DNA of 64,000 bases from Chryseobacterium sp. FH1 (GTDB lineage Bacteria; Bacteroidota; Bacteroidia; Flavobacteriales; Weeksellaceae), in NCBI RefSeq assembly GCF_000735135.1, contig NZ_JPLZ01000007.1:236882-300881 (forward strand), read 5' to 3'. Made by a program: the position numbers and the translations under genes. This document shows, one piece after another, positions 17,761 through 25,690 of the stretch. The first letter of the stretch is position 1. Each line of letters starts with the position of its first letter. The notes beneath the pieces were generated by a model. The model was not told where the DNA came from. It saw nothing but the letters and a program-made list of their open reading frames with translations, and ran no database searches.

Positions 17761-18363
17761 TTAGTCAATGACAATGCTGTCAATCCCTTTTGCCAAAGCA
17801 TTTTCCATAATTCCCGGAATCGAAAGACCTTCTGCACGGAACACGCTGACATCTTTGACGCCGTAGAAACCAAAAACATTTTTTACATAAGGAACATTCG
17901 AGTCATAAATTTGATAAGGACCTTCTGAATAAATATTTCCCGATGCGAAAGCAATGTATAATTTCTTGTCATTCAACAGACCTTCAGGACCTTTTTCGCT
18001 GTATTTGAAAGTGTAACCTGCTCTTGAAGTAAAGTCAAAATACGCTCTGAGTGTTGCAGGAACAGAAAAGTTGTACATCGGAGAATCGATGACAATAATG
18101 TCGGCTTCCTGAAGTTCCGAAATCAAATTTTCAGAATAGGCATTGATGGACTGTTGCTCGGGAGAATGACTTTCTGCTGGAGAGAAAAAAGTGTTGATGT
18201 GTGCTTCTTCCAAAAGCGGAACGAGGTTTTTTGTAAGGTCGCGTTCTTTCACCACGCTGTCAGGATATTTTCCCTTGATTTTTTCAATAACAGCATTTCC
18301 TAATTTTCTGCTTGCAGACAAATCCTTTCTCGGGCTCGAAATAATGTGAAGTATATTTTTCAT
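17761..18363 (-). CDS. azoR: FMN-dependent NADH azoreductase (NAD(P)H quinone reductase)
   Basis: A 200-aa flavodoxin-fold enzyme that reduces quinones and azo compounds with NADH, giving protection from electrophiles. The FMN phosphate loop SSPRKDLSASRKLG near the N-terminus and SPMYNFSVPATLRAYFDFTSRAG (about 96-118) are the AzoR signatures; FASGNIYS follows. It is divergent from an HxlR regulator with overlapping promoters (18445-18462), the classical arrangement for HxlR-controlled quinone-stress enzymes. This control is inferred, not shown. Confidence 0.9.
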   Translation of the reverse strand: MKNILHIISSPRKDLSASRKLGNAVIEKIKGKYPDSVVKERDLTKNLVPLLEEAHINTFFSPAESHSPEQQSINAYSENLISELQEADIIVIDSPMYNFSVPATLRAYFDFTSRAGYTFKYSEKGPEGLLNDKKLYIAFASGNIYSEGPYQIYDSNVPYVKNVFGFYGVKDVSVFRAEGLSIPGIMENALAKGIDSIVID

Positions 18364-18444
18364 AAGTCAGTAATAATTTTTTTAAAAGGTCATATGGAAT
18401 CGCTTCTCAGCGATTTCAATTTTTTTGATGATTAAATTCTTCGA

Positions 18445-18506
18445 CAAAATTATGTACATTTGCTTATCAAAAGTTAGTAGTGAACAAAAGGTTAGTAGTA
18501 ACCTTT
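18445..18506. promoter_or_regulatory. Overlapping divergent azoR/hxlR promoters with dyad operator
   Basis: TAATTTTG on the minus strand (18445-18452, for azoR) and TACATTTG on the plus strand (18455-18462, for the HxlR gene) lie back to back, 2 bp apart. Downstream of the second, AAAGGTTA and TAACCTTT (18487-18506) form a perfect 8-bp inverted repeat with a GTAG spacer. GTTAGTAGT also occurs twice as a direct repeat (18473-18481 and 18491-18499). This is a good candidate operator for the HxlR protein. Confidence 0.6.
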
Positions 18507-18527
18507 GAGTTAGTTAAGCTTATTTTT

Positions 18528-18914
18528 ATGGAAAAGAGTATTGAATTAGAAGAGCCAATTACTGCCCGAAGATGTTCCGAAAGTCTGTCGTCTGTGGAAG
18601 ATGCGATTTATGTCATCGGCGGAAAATGGAAATTGAAAATTATTATCGCATTGCAGGAACAGGGAAGTATTCGGTTCAATGAGCTCCAAAGAATCGTGGC
18701 TGGAATATCTGCAAGAGTACTTTCGAATGAGTTGAAGGATTTAGAACTCAATGGTTTTGTGAAGAGAATCGTTCACAGCGAGCAAACGCCCGTGGTTGTG
18801 GAATATATTTCCACAGATTATAGCAAAACGTTGAAGCCGGTCATAATGGCGCTTTCCGAGTGGGGAAGAACACATAAAAATAATCTCCGAGAAGATATTT
18901 TCGAAAATAAATAA
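18528..18914 (+). CDS. HxlR family transcriptional regulator
   Basis: A 128-aa winged-helix regulator. CSESLSSVEDAIYVIGGKWK is the family signature (an HxlR Cys precedes the first helix). It is followed by the recognition region RFNELQRIVAGISARVLSNELKDLE, where ARVLSNELKDLE is the DNA-reading helix. Cysteine-based sensing of quinones is known for some family members (YodB, QsrR); here Cys near residue 14 could play that part. A GTG 48 bp upstream is in frame but lies within the dyad operator, so I take the ATG at 18528. It probably regulates azoR and itself. Confidence 0.88.
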   Translation: MEKSIELEEPITARRCSESLSSVEDAIYVIGGKWKLKIIIALQEQGSIRFNELQRIVAGISARVLSNELKDLELNGFVKRIVHSEQTPVVVEYISTDYSKTLKPVIMALSEWGRTHKNNLREDIFENK

Positions 18915-18918
18915 GACG

Positions 18919-18981
18919 CTCGCAGATTTGGCAGATAATTCAGATTTAAATTCAATCTCTACAATCCACAAAATCTGCGAG
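18919..18981. repeat. Inverted repeat between hxlR and an AraC gene
   Basis: CTCGCAGATTT at 18919-18929 is the reverse complement of AAATCTGCGAG at 18971-18981, with a 41-nt loop. It lies between two convergent genes and may act as a terminator or be a small REP-like element. Confidence 0.65.
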
Positions 18982-18991
18982 AGAAATATTT

Positions 18992-19888
18992 TTAATTAAA
19001 CGACTGCCGAAATTCCAACGGCGACATTTTCGTTTTCTTTTTAAACAAGGTACTGAACGATTGCGAATGTTCAAATCCTAATTCATACGCAATTTCGCTT
19101 ACTGAAAGTTCCGTGGTTGAAAGTTTCTCTTTTGCTTTGCTGATGAGCTTTTCGTGAATATGTTGTTGTGTATTTTGTCCGGTTTGGATTCTTAATAAAT
19201 CACTTAAATAATTCGGAGAAAGATTCATCGCTTCGGCAATTTGATGAACTGTTAGAAGTCCTTTCCCAGAAGATTCTTTATCAAAATATTCGTTCAGAAA
19301 CGTTTCAAATTTCGTTAAAAGCTGATGACTTCCACTTTTTCTGGTAATGAATTGTCGCTCGTAAAAACGTTTGGAATAATTCAACAGCAACTCAATCTGC
19401 GACAAAATGATTTCCTGCGTATGCTGGTCGATGTGCTGACATTCTTTATCGATTTTATTCAGAATTTCAAGCAGGTCATTTTCCTCATCTTCGGAAAGAT
19501 GCAAGGCTTCATTCACAGCGTAAGAGAAAAATCCATAAGACGAAATCGTCGTTGCCAAAGGCTGTTTCAATAGAAAATCTTCGTGGAAAATTAATAGATA
19601 ACCCGTATTTTCACAATCCATCGTTTTCAAATCGAGATACTGAACCTGATTGGGCGCCGTAAAACTCAAAACACCTTTGTCGTAATCATAATGTTGCTGG
19701 CCGTATTTTATTTTTCCCGTCGCATTCCGTTTCAGCGCAACACAATAATATCGGCTCACAAAACCTTTCCAGACCTCATCTTCAATGAAAATGCTTTCAG
19801 AAAGATTGATGACGCTGACCATCGGATGTTTCGGTTCGGGAAGCGACAATAACCTGTGAAAAGCCGAAATGGAGGTAATGGTGTTCAT
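18992..19888 (-). CDS. AraC-family regulator of cassette D
   Basis: A 298-aa regulator with an N-terminal cupin-like sensor half (about 1-170) and two helix-turn-helix motifs at the C-terminus. HTH1 is around VHQIAEAMNLSPNYLSDLLR; HTH2 is around SVSEIAYELGFEHSQSFS. The last 50 residues are nearly identical to those of the three AraC proteins at 21009, 22950 and 24728, but with TLFKKKTKMSPLEFRQ in place of KLFKAKTDISPLEFRK, so this is the most diverged member. It follows the aldo/keto reductase gene by 16 bp and is the downstream gene of that unit. Regulation of its own operon is inferred. Confidence 0.88.
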   Translation of the reverse strand: MNTITSISAFHRLLSLPEPKHPMVSVINLSESIFIEDEVWKGFVSRYYCVALKRNATGKIKYGQQHYDYDKGVLSFTAPNQVQYLDLKTMDCENTGYLLIFHEDFLLKQPLATTISSYGFFSYAVNEALHLSEDEENDLLEILNKIDKECQHIDQHTQEIILSQIELLLNYSKRFYERQFITRKSGSHQLLTKFETFLNEYFDKESSGKGLLTVHQIAEAMNLSPNYLSDLLRIQTGQNTQQHIHEKLISKAKEKLSTTELSVSEIAYELGFEHSQSFSTLFKKKTKMSPLEFRQSFN

Positions 19889-19904
19889 TCTATCAATTTA
19901 AAAT

Positions 19905-20906
19905 TTAATAATCCAAAAGTCCCATACTGAATTCGTCGTAAGGCGCGCCAGTATCGGTTCCTAAAGGTACAATACTTTCCAGTTTTGCAAGCTCATTTTC
20001 ACTTAAAACTATTTTTCCGGCTTCAATATTCTGTTCTAGATATTTTCTTCTTTTCGTCCCTGGAATCGGAACAATGCCTTTGCTGATGATCCACGCCAAA
20101 GCTAATTGTGACGAAGTAATTTCTTTTTCTTTAGCCAAATTTTCAATCGCTTCCACCAGTTCAATATTCTTATGGAAATGCTGTTCTTGGAATCTTGGAA
20201 TTCCTCTTCTGAAATCGTTTTCCGGCAAATCATCAATCGAACGAATTTGTCCCGAAAGAAATCCTCTTCCCAACGGAGAATACGCCACAAAACCAATTCC
20301 CAGTTCATTCAAAGTTTTGGTGACACCTTTCTCTTCAACCGTTCTTTCAAACAAAGAATATTCACTTTGAACCGCTGTGATGGGATGAACGGCGTGCGCT
20401 TTTTTCACAGTCTCAGAAGAAACTTCAGACAAACCAATGTAACCGATTTTTCCTTCCTTCACCAAATCGCTCATCGCACCAACCGTTTCCTCAACCGGAA
20501 CATTTTTATCAAGACGATGCATATAATAAAGGTCGATGTAATCTGTTTTCAGGTTTTTCAGCGAACGCTCAACCGACTTTTTCACGTAATCTTTCTGTCC
20601 GTTGATTTTCCAAGTCACTTGCTCATTGTCATCGATTTCCCAACCGAATTTAGTCGCGATAATGTATTGGTCACGATTGCCTTCAATAGCTTTTGCAATC
20701 AATCGTTCATTTGTAAAAGGGCCATACAGATCTGCAGTGTCTATGAAATTTCCGCCTAGTTCCAAAGAGCGGTGAATGGTTGCAATCGCCTCTTTCTCAT
20801 CGGTTTTGCCGTACATATCTGCGTCGCCAAAACCCGTCATTCCCATACATCCCAATCCGATATTTGGAATGATTAATCCTTGATTTCCTAATTTTACTTT
20901 ATTCAT
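19905..20906 (-). CDS. Aldo/keto reductase of cassette D
   Basis: A 333-aa NADPH-dependent (beta/alpha)8-barrel oxidoreductase that reduces aldehydes and ketones. Catalytic elements are visible: FIDTADLYG (Asp and Tyr), IIATKFG (Lys) and DLYYMHRLD (His). The N-terminus KLGNQGLIIPNIGLGCMGMTG is that of the AKR13/YakC-like group. The C-terminal cofactor segment VPIPGTKRRKYLEQN is intact. It is the first gene of an enzyme-AraC unit; its promoter carries two TGTATGCAAA-type repeats (20959-20989). The physiological substrate is unknown. Confidence 0.92.
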   Translation of the reverse strand: MNKVKLGNQGLIIPNIGLGCMGMTGFGDADMYGKTDEKEAIATIHRSLELGGNFIDTADLYGPFTNERLIAKAIEGNRDQYIIATKFGWEIDDNEQVTWKINGQKDYVKKSVERSLKNLKTDYIDLYYMHRLDKNVPVEETVGAMSDLVKEGKIGYIGLSEVSSETVKKAHAVHPITAVQSEYSLFERTVEEKGVTKTLNELGIGFVAYSPLGRGFLSGQIRSIDDLPENDFRRGIPRFQEQHFHKNIELVEAIENLAKEKEITSSQLALAWIISKGIVPIPGTKRRKYLEQNIEAGKIVLSENELAKLESIVPLGTDTGAPYDEFSMGLLDY

Positions 20907-20930
20907 TTTTCAATATTAATTTTGATAAAG

Positions 20931-20989
20931 CAAAGTTGAGCAGAAATGAAGAATCCGATGTATGCAAAATAAAGATTGTCGTATGCAAA
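20931..20989 (-). promoter_or_regulatory. Promoter and tandem operator of cassette D
   Basis: Plus-strand coordinates: -7 box complement CAAAGTTG at 20931-20938, a 20-nt gap, TGTATGCAAA at 20959-20968 and CGTATGCAAA at 20980-20989. The two half-sites have a 21-bp period and match at 9 of 10 positions. The layout is identical to that of the three other cassettes. Confidence 0.7.
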
Positions 20990-21008
20990 TTACGGATTGA
21001 TGATTTTT

Positions 21009-21923
21009 TTAATTAAACGACTTCCGAAACTCCAACGGTGAAATATCCGTTTTGGCCTTAAACAGTTTACTGAAAGACTGCGAATGTTCAAAGCCCAGTT
21101 CATACGCAATTTCACTTACGGAAAGTTCGGTGGTGGAGAGTTTTTCTTTGGCTTTTTCAATCAGTTTTTCGTGGATAATCTGTTGCGTCGTTTGTCCGGT
21201 CAAGGTCTTCAGAAGACTGCGCATATATTGTGGCGACATATTTAGTTCGTCTGACAGAAACTGAACGCTTGGCAATCCTTTTTCTTTAAAATCATCTTTT
21301 TCAAAATAATCAATAAGCAAAACCTCCAGTTTTTCTAAGAATTGATGATGTGCTTTATGCCTCGTCAGAAATTGTCTTTGATAAAATCTTTCGGAATAAT
21401 TCAGAAGTGTTTCCAGCTGAGAGATAATAATATTCTGACTGAATTTGTCAATATTCGCCTGGTATTCCTGCTTAATGTTTTCGGTGATTTGCTGAATCTT
21501 GATTTCCTCATCTTCGGACAAAAACAGGGCTTCATTCACAGAATAATCAAAGAATTCATATTTTTTGATGGCAGTTGCCAATGGCGTATTCCAGAGAAAA
21601 TCCGGATGAATCATCATCATCCATCCGGAAGGGTTTTTGCCGTGCTCTTCTCGGATAACGCTCAGAATCTGATGTGGTGCCATACAGAACATCACACCTT
21701 CGTCAAAATCATAATCCTGCTGGCCGTATCTGTATTTATGATTCATATCGCGTTTGACAGAAATCATATAAAAATCGAATATCAAACTCTGCTTTCCGCT
21801 TTCCAAAGCGGGTGCCATATCTTGAAAATTAATCACACTGATAAGCGGATGTTTCGGTTTCGGTAATCCTCTCAATGTATGAAATTGGGAAATGGTTTTT
21901 ATTCTTATCGGCGAGTCAGACAT
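21009..21923 (-). CDS. AraC-family regulator of cassette C
   Basis: A 304-aa paralogue of the neighbouring AraC proteins: a sensor half starting IKTISQFHTLRGLPKPKHPL, then HTH1 around LSDELNMSPQYMRSLLKT and HTH2 in SVSEIAYELGFEHSQSFSKL. The last roughly 50 residues are identical to those of the proteins at 22950 and 24728, while HTH1 differs. It lies 43 bp downstream of the atypical SDR gene. Its likely target is the perfect 12-bp direct repeat at 22915-22947; this pairing is inferred from position. Confidence 0.88.
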   Translation of the reverse strand: MSDSPIRIKTISQFHTLRGLPKPKHPLISVINFQDMAPALESGKQSLIFDFYMISVKRDMNHKYRYGQQDYDFDEGVMFCMAPHQILSVIREEHGKNPSGWMMMIHPDFLWNTPLATAIKKYEFFDYSVNEALFLSEDEEIKIQQITENIKQEYQANIDKFSQNIIISQLETLLNYSERFYQRQFLTRHKAHHQFLEKLEVLLIDYFEKDDFKEKGLPSVQFLSDELNMSPQYMRSLLKTLTGQTTQQIIHEKLIEKAKEKLSTTELSVSEIAYELGFEHSQSFSKLFKAKTDISPLEFRKSFN

Positions 21924-21966
21924 TGGTCTAATATTTAATCAAATTTAATGAATCTAAAGGTACAGA

Positions 21967-22866
21967 TTATTGTGCTTCAGAGAAATAAACATCACTTTTC
22001 AAATCTTCCATCAGAGTTGGATGTTGTGGTTCCCAACCTAAAACTGATTTGGTTTCTTCGCTTGAAGTCAGATTATTAAGCTTTGCAAAATGTGCAAACC
22101 AACCAAAATGTTCTGTTGCTTCATCACTGTTGAGAGAAACAACAGGAACCTGCAATCTTTCTGCGATAAATGTGGCAATATCTTTAAACGGAATGCCCTG
22201 TTCTGCAACGGCGTGATATCTTGTTCCGCTTTCAAAGGGTTTTTCCAAAGCTAATCTGTATAATTTTGCAACATCTAATTTGTGAACGGCCGGCCAGAAG
22301 TTGTTACCATCATTAATAACCGCAGATTTGCCTTGTTGTTTTGCAATCCTAATCAGTGTAGGAACAAAACCAATGGCATCGCCATTACCATGAACTGACG
22401 GCGACAATCTAATAACCGCCACTTTCACATCTTTCGCGGACACAGCATCGGCAGCATTTTCTGTTGCAATTCTGGGATGTGGATTTACTGAGCGGTCTGT
22501 TTCTACAGTAAGTCCGTCTTTTGAAAAAAGTGCCGTTCCTGAAGTAATGAGAAAAGGTTTTTCGGTTCCCCTTAAAGCTTCGCCGATGGTTTCAATTACT
22601 TTCCCATCTAATTCACACATTTCTGTAAATCTTGTAAAATCGTGGACAAAACCTAAGTGAATCACGGCATCTGAAGCTGTAGCTCCCGATTTTAAGCTTT
22701 CAAAATCATTCAAATCTCCTCGGTGTGGTTCTGCGCCGGCTGCAATCAATTTGTTTGCTGATTCTTCTGATCTTACCAATCCCAAAACTTCGTGACCATT
22801 GGCTAATAATTCCTGTACTACGGCAGTTCCTACAAAACCTGTGGCGCCTGTTACAAATACTTTCAT
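21967..22866 (-). CDS. Extended/atypical SDR (NAD-dependent epimerase family) of cassette C
   Basis: A 299-aa Rossmann-fold protein. The NAD(P)-binding TGATGFVG motif begins at residue 6, and HRGDLND plus VIHLGFVHDF follow as in the extended SDR family. The YxxxK catalytic pair expected near residue 150 is not seen: the segment reads NPHPRIATENAADAV. It is therefore an atypical SDR (quinone-oxidoreductase-like or sensor-like) rather than a sugar epimerase. It is the first gene of a two-gene unit with the AraC gene 43 bp downstream. Reaction unknown. Confidence 0.8.
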   Translation of the reverse strand: MKVFVTGATGFVGTAVVQELLANGHEVLGLVRSEESANKLIAAGAEPHRGDLNDFESLKSGATASDAVIHLGFVHDFTRFTEMCELDGKVIETIGEALRGTEKPFLITSGTALFSKDGLTVETDRSVNPHPRIATENAADAVSAKDVKVAVIRLSPSVHGNGDAIGFVPTLIRIAKQQGKSAVINDGNNFWPAVHKLDVAKLYRLALEKPFESGTRYHAVAEQGIPFKDIATFIAERLQVPVVSLNSDEATEHFGWFAHFAKLNNLTSSEETKSVLGWEPQHPTLMEDLKSDVYFSEAQ

Positions 22867-22886
22867 TTTGATATATTTTAATGAAG

Positions 22887-22948
22887 CAAAGTTCAGATTT
22901 CGCTTTTGTACTCCTGTAGCCGAAAAGTATTTTCTTGTAGCCGAAAAA
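22887..22948 (-). promoter_or_regulatory. Promoter and tandem operator of cassette C
   Basis: -7 box complement CAAAGTTC at 22887-22894, 20 nt, then TGTAGCCGAAAA at 22915-22926 and again at 22936-22947: a perfect 12-bp direct repeat with a 21-bp period. The far copy abuts the stop codon of the upstream AraC gene at 22950. It is the cleanest of the four operators. Confidence 0.8.
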
Positions 22949-22949
22949 T

Positions 22950-23864
22950 TTAATTAAAAGATTTCCTGAATTCCAAAGGAGAAATATCCGTTTTAGCTTT
23001 AAACAGTTTACTAAAAGACTGAGAATGTTCAAACCCCAGTTCGTATGCAATTTCACTTACAGAAAGTTCTGTTGTCGACAGTTTTTCTTTGGCTTTTTCA
23101 ATCATTGCATTTTGAATATATTGTTGCGTATTTATTCCTGTTAATGATTTCATCAAATCGCTTAAATAACGTTGGGACAATTGCAATTCTGCACAAATAT
23201 TCTGTACGGAAGGTAAACCGTTTTTGAGTCCGCTTTTATCATTAAAATAGTTTTTCAGTAGTTGGTCTAATTGATTGATGACATTGTTGTTCAAAGCTTT
23301 TCTGGTAATGAACTGCCGGTTGTAGAACCTGTTGCTGTAATTTAATAATAATTCGATTTGTGTGACCAAAACATCCTGACTGAAATTGTCAATACTATTC
23401 ATTAACTCCGTAGCAATCGAGTGAAACACGCTGGTGATAATGTCTTTCTCCTTTGCTGATAAAAACAAAGCTTCGGAAACATTGTATGAAAAAAATCCGA
23501 ACTGGTCTATCTGTTTTCCTAAAGGATAGTTCAGAATAAAATCCGGATGAAAATACAGTGCAAAGCCCACATAGCTTTCTTTATCGTCCGGCGTATAGAC
23601 AATTTGTTTCGGTTTTAGGAAAGCCAATCCGCCTTCTTCGAAATCATAATAGCCTTGTCCGTACTTTGTTTGCCCTTTAAAATCGGGCTTAAAAGAAATT
23701 TTATAAAAATCGATACTTAACTTTTGTCCCTTTTCCAGCATTTCGGCAGAGACATCATTGTAATTGACCAAAGCAATCAGCGGATGCAAAGGCGCCGGCA
23801 ATCCCAGTTCACGCATCAGTTGTGAGATGCTTGTGATGTGATGGATATCTTTTTTTTGCTGCAT
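22950..23864 (-). CDS. AraC-family regulator of cassette B
   Basis: A 304-aa AraC protein. The sensor half contains LGLPAPLHPLIALVNY and YGQGYYDFEEGGLAFLKPKQ. HTH1 lies around ICAELQLSQRYLSDLMKS and HTH2 is SVSEIAYELGFEHSQSFSKL. The C-terminal roughly 50 residues are identical to those of cassettes A and C, but the linker helix reads YIQNAMIEK instead of HIHEKLIEK. It follows the classical SDR gene by 20 bp. The 83 bp between its stop and the next unit hold the cassette C promoter. Confidence 0.88.
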   Translation of the reverse strand: MQQKKDIHHITSISQLMRELGLPAPLHPLIALVNYNDVSAEMLEKGQKLSIDFYKISFKPDFKGQTKYGQGYYDFEEGGLAFLKPKQIVYTPDDKESYVGFALYFHPDFILNYPLGKQIDQFGFFSYNVSEALFLSAKEKDIITSVFHSIATELMNSIDNFSQDVLVTQIELLLNYSNRFYNRQFITRKALNNNVINQLDQLLKNYFNDKSGLKNGLPSVQNICAELQLSQRYLSDLMKSLTGINTQQYIQNAMIEKAKEKLSTTELSVSEIAYELGFEHSQSFSKLFKAKTDISPLEFRKSFN

Positions 23865-23884
23865 TTTGTGAGACTTAAAAATAA

Positions 23885-24622
23885 TTAATTTTGCTTTGCT
23901 GGACGAATGACGATATCACCTATTTCAACTTCTTTTGGCTGACTGATGGCATAGATTACAGCATCAGCAATAGCTTCCGGGCTTATGGCTAAGTTTTCCA
24001 TATTCTGTTGAATGACGGTTTTCATTGATTCATTTTTTATATGATTTGCAAAGTCAGTTTTCACTACGCCAGGCGAAATTCCTGTAATCCTGATATTCCC
24101 ATCTGATTCCTGACGAAAGGCTTCCGAAATGGTACGAACGGCATTTTTAGTTCCTGCATAAATTCCCTGCGTTGGAACAATTTTGATTCCTGAGGTAGAA
24201 ATGATATTCACAATATGACCCGAATGCTGTTGTTTGAAAACAGGAATTGCGGCTGCCATTCCGTACAAAACCCCTTTGACGTTGATATCAATCATTTGCT
24301 CCCAGCCGTCAACATCCAATTCATCAATTCGGCTGAGCTGTGCCACTCCTGCATTATTGATGATAACGTCTAATCTACTGTAATTTTCAACAGCTGCATT
24401 TACAAAATGAATCAAATCTTCTTTTTTGCTCACATCTATTTTTACAGAGATTGCATCGCCATTGTTTTTTTTAATGTCATCAACAATGCTTTGCAATTGC
24501 TCAATGTTCCGCGCTCCCAAAACAACTTTCACCCCGTTTTCCGCCAATTTTGTGGCAATCGCTTTTCCAATTCCTGCACTTGCTCCGGTAACAGCTACTA
24601 CTTTTCCTTTTAGATTTTGCAT
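23885..24622 (-). CDS. Classical short-chain dehydrogenase/reductase of cassette B
   Basis: A 245-aa NAD(P)-dependent SDR of normal length. Cofactor loop TGASAGIGKAIA (about 13-24), NNAG (about 88-91), catalytic Ser in IISTSG and YAGTK (Tyr/Lys, about 152-156) are all present; it resembles YdfG/serine-dehydrogenase-type SDRs (cp1). It probably reduces carbonyls. It is the first gene of the enzyme-AraC unit B, and the promoter at 24646-24704 carries the tandem operator, with one degenerate half-site. Confidence 0.9.
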   Translation of the reverse strand: MQNLKGKVVAVTGASAGIGKAIATKLAENGVKVVLGARNIEQLQSIVDDIKKNNGDAISVKIDVSKKEDLIHFVNAAVENYSRLDVIINNAGVAQLSRIDELDVDGWEQMIDINVKGVLYGMAAAIPVFKQQHSGHIVNIISTSGIKIVPTQGIYAGTKNAVRTISEAFRQESDGNIRITGISPGVVKTDFANHIKNESMKTVIQQNMENLAISPEAIADAVIYAISQPKEVEIGDIVIRPAKQN

Positions 24623-24645
24623 AATGTTTTGTTTAAATTATTATA

Positions 24646-24704
24646 CAAAGTTCTGTATTGCCAAAGTGAAAAAAATAACCAAATTGGTCTTTGCTGTAGC
24701 AATG
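24646..24704 (-). promoter_or_regulatory. Promoter and tandem operator of cassette B
   Basis: -7 box complement CAAAGTTC at 24646-24653, 20 nt, AATAACCAAA at 24674-24683, then TGTAGCAATG at 24695-24704 (period 21 bp). Each half-site matches TGTAGCCAAA at 7 of 10 positions, though they match each other poorly. ACCAAATTGGT at 24678-24688 is also a small palindrome. Confidence 0.55.
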
Positions 24705-24727
24705 TTGGTGAAAATGAATTGTATATA

Positions 24728-25642
24728 TTAATTAAATGACTTCCTAAATTCCAAAGGCGAAATATCAGTTTTAGCTTTAAATAATTTACTGAAAGACTGA
24801 GAATGCTCAAACCCCAGTTCATAAGCAATTTCACTTACTGAAAGTTCTGTTGTCGAAAGTTTTTCCTTGGCTTTCTCAATCAGTTTTTCGTGGATGTGTT
24901 GCTGTGTGGTTTGTCCGGTCAGTTGTTTTAATAAGCTTCCTAAATAATTGGTTGAAATATTCAGTTGTTCAGCAATATAATTGGCGGTCGGTAAGCCTTT
25001 ATCCATCACATTTTCATTAAAATAATCTTCCAAAATGATTTCTAGTTTATCTAAAACCTGATGATTGGTCTTTTTTCGGGTGATGAATTGTCGCTGATAA
25101 AACCTTTCGCAATAATTTAAAATAACCTCAATCTGAGAAATGATGATATTCTGAGTAAATTGGTCAATTCCCGACTGGTATTCTTTTTCAATGCCTTTGA
25201 AAAGTCTAATCAACGTCTCCTCTTCTTTTTCGGAAAGGAATAAAGCCTCGTTCACATCATATCCGAAAAATTTATAATTATTAATCGTCTTTGCTAAAGG
25301 TGTATTCCAGATAAAATCGGGATGAAAAGCCAAAAGATATCCTGAAGGTTTCGTTTCATATTTGCTGATAACCATTTTGACAACCTGTCTCGGAGCGATA
25401 AAACACATCAGACCTTCATCAAAATCATACTGACCTTGACCGTAATGAAGTTTGCCCTGAATATCTCTTTTGAAACCCATAAAATATAAATCCTGAACCC
25501 AGCTGATTTCGGATTCCTCGATTTGATACTCTACCAAACTGTAATCTACCAGACTGATGAGCGGATGCTGAGGTTTTGGCAATCCTGAAATTCTGTGAAA
25601 TTCAGAAATGGTATCGATGGTGTATAATTTTCTGTAGGTCAT
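24728..25642 (-). CDS. AraC-family regulator of cassette A
   Basis: A 304-aa AraC protein like its three neighbours. The sensor half contains HRISGLPKPQHPLISLVDYS and YGQGQYDFDEGLMCFIAPRQ. HTH1 is around IAEQLNISTNYLGSLLKQ and HTH2 is SVSEIAYELGFEHSQSFSKL. An in-frame TTG 27 bp upstream lies inside a hairpin, and the ATG at 25642 gives the same 304-aa length as the paralogues, so I use it. A terminator-like hairpin separates it from the preceding SDR gene, suggesting the regulator is made in lower amount than the enzyme. Confidence 0.88.
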   Translation of the reverse strand: MTYRKLYTIDTISEFHRISGLPKPQHPLISLVDYSLVEYQIEESEISWVQDLYFMGFKRDIQGKLHYGQGQYDFDEGLMCFIAPRQVVKMVISKYETKPSGYLLAFHPDFIWNTPLAKTINNYKFFGYDVNEALFLSEKEEETLIRLFKGIEKEYQSGIDQFTQNIIISQIEVILNYCERFYQRQFITRKKTNHQVLDKLEIILEDYFNENVMDKGLPTANYIAEQLNISTNYLGSLLKQLTGQTTQQHIHEKLIEKAKEKLSTTELSVSEIAYELGFEHSQSFSKLFKAKTDISPLEFRKSFN

Positions 25643-25655
25643 AACTTTAAAATTA

Positions 25656-25684
25656 AAAGGCAACAGCAAGAAACTGTTGCCTTT
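25656..25684 (-). terminator. Intra-operon terminator-like hairpin in cassette A
   Basis: AAAGGCAACAG and CTGTTGCCTTT form a perfect 11-bp stem with a 7-nt loop; on the minus strand it is followed by TTTTAATTTT. It lies between the SDR stop and the AraC start. Confidence 0.7.
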
Positions 25685-25690
25685 ACAAAT

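Noticed and set aside
18480..18527. GTG start for the HxlR gene
   Set aside because: It would place the first codons inside the candidate dyad operator; the ATG at 18528 gives the family length.
22706..23056. 116-aa minus-strand ORF bridging the AraC gene and the atypical SDR
   Set aside because: It overlaps both real genes in another frame and covers the operator; it is a shadow.
21009..25642. Assembly artefact behind the near-identical AraC C-termini
   Set aside because: The nucleotide sequences differ at many synonymous positions, so these are true old paralogues under constraint or partial conversion.
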